A stretch of DNA of 64,000 nt from positions 1,426,001 to 1,490,000 of the forward strand of contig NC_017583.1 in the NCBI RefSeq assembly GCF_000184345.1, given 5' to 3'. Shown here in pieces: positions 62,395 to 64,000 of this stretch; the first letter of the stretch is position 1, and each line of letters begins with the position of its first letter. The notes under the pieces are model-generated. The model was not told where the DNA came from, made no database searches, and was given only the letters and a program-made list of their open reading frames with translations. A program made the position numbers and the translations under genes. This stretch comes from Spirochaeta thermophila DSM 6578 (lineage in GTDB: Bacteria; Spirochaetota; Spirochaetia; Winmispirales; Winmispiraceae).

Positions 62395-63222
62395 TCATGC
62401 CTTTATGGCCCCGGCCACCATACCTTCCACTATCTGCCTCCTGAAGAAAAGGTAGAAGAGGAACGGGGGGACGGCGATCACCAGGACATCCGCGAACAGG
62501 AGATTCCACCTGGTGGTGAACTGTGTCTGGAAATTGTAGAGGCTCAGCTGTATCGTGACATTCTCCGCTCCGGGAAGGAAGTACAGGGGATTCACGAAAT
62601 CGTTGTACACGGTGATGGCCGTGAGGATGGTGATGGTGACGCTCACCGGCTTGAGGAGCGGAAAGATGATACGGAAAAAGAGGTAGAGCGGACCGCATCC
62701 ATCGATGAGGGCCGCCTCGTCGAGATCCCGGGGGATAGAGACCATGAAGGCCCTGTAGAGGAGCACGGCGAAGGGGAACCCCAGGGCCACCTCTATCATC
62801 ACCATGCTCAGGAGGGTCCGGTAGAGGCCCAGACCTTTGAGCACCCAGATGGTAGGTACTACCGCGGGAGGGAGCATGAGGCCCGTCATGACGAGGAACT
62901 GGATGAGAGAGCCTACCCGGTCCTGTCTCCGCTCCAGGACGAACCCTGTCATGGCGCTCACCACCGTGAGCACCAGTATGGTGAAGATCGTGAGCCGCGC
63001 ACTGTTGTAGAACCCCCGCAGAACCATCCCCCGTCCTGCCCTGAAGACCTCTCCGAGGTTCTCCAGGTACTGTGGGGACGAGGGGAGGGAAAAGGCCATG
63101 GAGGCCGCCTCGGCCGTACTCTTGCCCGCATTGAGAATCACGAAGAGAAACGGCACCCCGAATGCAACAGTGAGGATCCCTGCCGCCAAGAGCTCGAGCA
63201 TGCGTCTGTTCATCTTTCTCAT
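62395..63222 (-). CDS. ABC sugar importer permease (MalG-like)
   Basis: 275 residues, six membrane helices, EAA loop DLDEAALIDGCGPLYLFFRII, C-terminal QIVEGMVAGAIKA typical of the family. Overlaps the upstream permease stop by ATGA; GH78 follows after 11 bases, so import and rhamnosidase are coupled. Confidence 0.93.
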   Translation of the reverse strand: MRKMNRRMLELLAAGILTVAFGVPFLFVILNAGKSTAEAASMAFSLPSSPQYLENLGEVFRAGRGMVLRGFYNSARLTIFTILVLTVVSAMTGFVLERRQDRVGSLIQFLVMTGLMLPPAVVPTIWVLKGLGLYRTLLSMVMIEVALGFPFAVLLYRAFMVSIPRDLDEAALIDGCGPLYLFFRIIFPLLKPVSVTITILTAITVYNDFVNPLYFLPGAENVTIQLSLYNFQTQFTTRWNLLFADVLVIAVPPFLFYLFFRRQIVEGMVAGAIKA

Positions 63223-64000
63223 AGCGTGACCTCCGCCTTCGAGAGTAGTCTGTTGAGCGGTACTGCGAGGAGCGCGATGAAGATGAAGAGTATCACGTTT
63301 CCCGCGGTGGACAGGCCGTAGAACCCCGACTGGTACTGCTTGTAGATGATGGAGGCGATGAGATCCGAGGAGAATCCCGGACCTCCTCTCGTCATGGTCC
63401 AGACCAGGTCGAAGGTCCTGAGGCCCCCTATGAAGGAGAGCAGGATCACGGTATTCATGGCAGGCCGGGAGAGGGGAAGGGTGATGGAGAGAAGGCGCTG
63501 CCCTGAGGTCGCTCCATCGATCATGGCCGCCTCGTAGTAACTGCGTGGGATCGAGCGTATCCCGGCGATGTAGATCACGGTGGCCATTCCTACCCCTCGC
63601 CACACGTCGACCAGACTCACCGAGAGGAGGGCGAGGTGGGGATCCCCCAGCCAGTCGGGACCGGGGATACCGACGAACGCCAAGGCCTTGTTTATGATAC
63701 CAAAGGTGGGATGCATGAGGCTGCTGAAGGTCACACCCACGGCCACCGTACTTACGAGAGAAGGGAAGAAGATGATCGACTGGAGGAAGCCCGAGCCCAG
63801 GGGTCTTCCCACGAGATAGGCGGCGAAGAAGAACCCGAGTACGGTCTTGAGACCGCTCGTGAGCACGGCATAGAGGAGGGTGTTGGTGAACCCTATCCTG
63901 AGAGAAGGCTCCGAGAAGAACATCCTGAAATTGTCCAATCCGGTGAAATACCAGTCGGTGAGGGTCCACCGGGTGAAGCTGAAAGGAAAGGAAATGAGCA
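63219..64000 (-). CDS. ABC sugar importer permease (MalF-like), 5' end outside window
   Basis: About 260 codons visible. The frame is open to the right edge (SFTRWTLTDWYFTGLDNFRMFF precedes the visible helices, in segments FTRWTLTDW and FTGLDNF), so the N-terminus lies beyond base 64000; an internal TTG at 63938 is not the start. EAA loop SYYEAAMIDGATSGQRLLSI is present. First visible gene of the rhamnoside import operon. Confidence 0.9.
   Translation of the reverse strand, partial: LISFPFSFTRWTLTDWYFTGLDNFRMFFSEPSLRIGFTNTLLYAVLTSGLKTVLGFFFAAYLVGRPLGSGFLQSIIFFPSLVSTVAVGVTFSSLMHPTFGIINKALAFVGIPGPDWLGDPHLALLSVSLVDVWRGVGMATVIYIAGIRSIPRSYYEAAMIDGATSGQRLLSITLPLSRPAMNTVILLSFIGGLRTFDLVWTMTRGGPGFSSDLIASIIYKQYQSGFYGLSTAGNVILFIFIALLAVPLNRLLSKAEVTL

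Noticed and set aside
62395-63969. 524-codon frame as one long permease
   Set aside because: The upstream half is an out-of-frame reading of the neighbouring permease; the true start is the ATG at 63222 overlapping its stop.
1-64000. tRNA, rRNA, CRISPR array, prophage or replication origin
   Set aside because: Gaps between genes are short and none shows a cloverleaf, spaced repeats, phage genes or DnaA-box clusters.

Overview
The window is GC-rich bacterial chromosome from a thermophilic, polysaccharide-degrading spirochaete, most probably Spirochaeta (Winmispira) thermophila or a very close relative. The best single clue is a secreted GH5 enzyme ending in a CBM64 module, a family first described in that species. 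Further fits are the beta-barrel and PEGA proteins, a bactofilin, an Nfn-type transhydrogenase and several plant-polymer loci. The species name is inferred, not proven from the sequence.

Layout. 1-3.7 kb (minus): an mcsA-mcsB-clpC stress operon, clpC cut by the window edge. 3.8-11.5 kb (minus): a tightly packed chain prfB (with RF2 frameshift) - PEGA protein - ftsY - secreted repeat protein - lolC - lolD - lolE, joining translation release, SRP targeting and lipoprotein export. 11.7-16.3 kb: GH5-CBM64 glycanase, a secreted FN3-like protein and a GH57-fold protein lacking its catalytic residues. 16.5-25.1 kb (plus): purine operon purL-purE-purF-purM-purN-purD. 25.2-29.0 kb (minus): nfnA-nfnB and one IS256-family insertion sequence directly upstream. 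29.0-33.4 kb (minus): outer-membrane-like protein, mtaB, TPR protein, bactofilin, tyrA. 33.5-36.2 kb (plus): pta-dapB-dapA. 36.1-40.7 kb (minus): rsmA, truncated comEC, HEAT-like protein, PilZ protein. 40.7-43.0 kb (plus): CPBP protease, TlpA-like thioredoxin lipoprotein, ccdA. 43.1-46.8 kb (minus): accB-accC-accD-accA, divergent from fabZ and an acyl-CoA synthetase (47.0-49.4 kb). 49.5-64 kb (minus): GH10 xylanase; an ABC sugar importer with solute-binding protein, membrane-bound AraC regulator, GH43 enzyme and unclassified glycosidase; then a second importer (two permeases, one cut by the edge) with a GH78 rhamnosidase.

How it fits together. The 3' third looks like hemicellulose and pectin use: oligosaccharides are imported by binding-protein ABC systems (ATPases not in the window), cut by cytoplasmic GH43/GH78 enzymes, and sensed by a transmembrane AraC regulator encoded in the importer operon. 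The rest is mainly housekeeping. The most unusual items are two apparent pseudoenzymes (McsB-like and GH57-like), an IS whose transposase start region is folded into an SD-masking hairpin and whose reading frame runs out of the element through the nfn promoter, two genes whose promoters predict leaderless mRNAs, and a perfect palindrome centred between the divergent acc and fabZ promoters. No tRNA, rRNA or CRISPR array was seen. No gene-free stretch exceeds 300 bases; the longest (12958-13178, 16315-16514, 59518-59698) hold promoters, hairpins and a terminator as listed.
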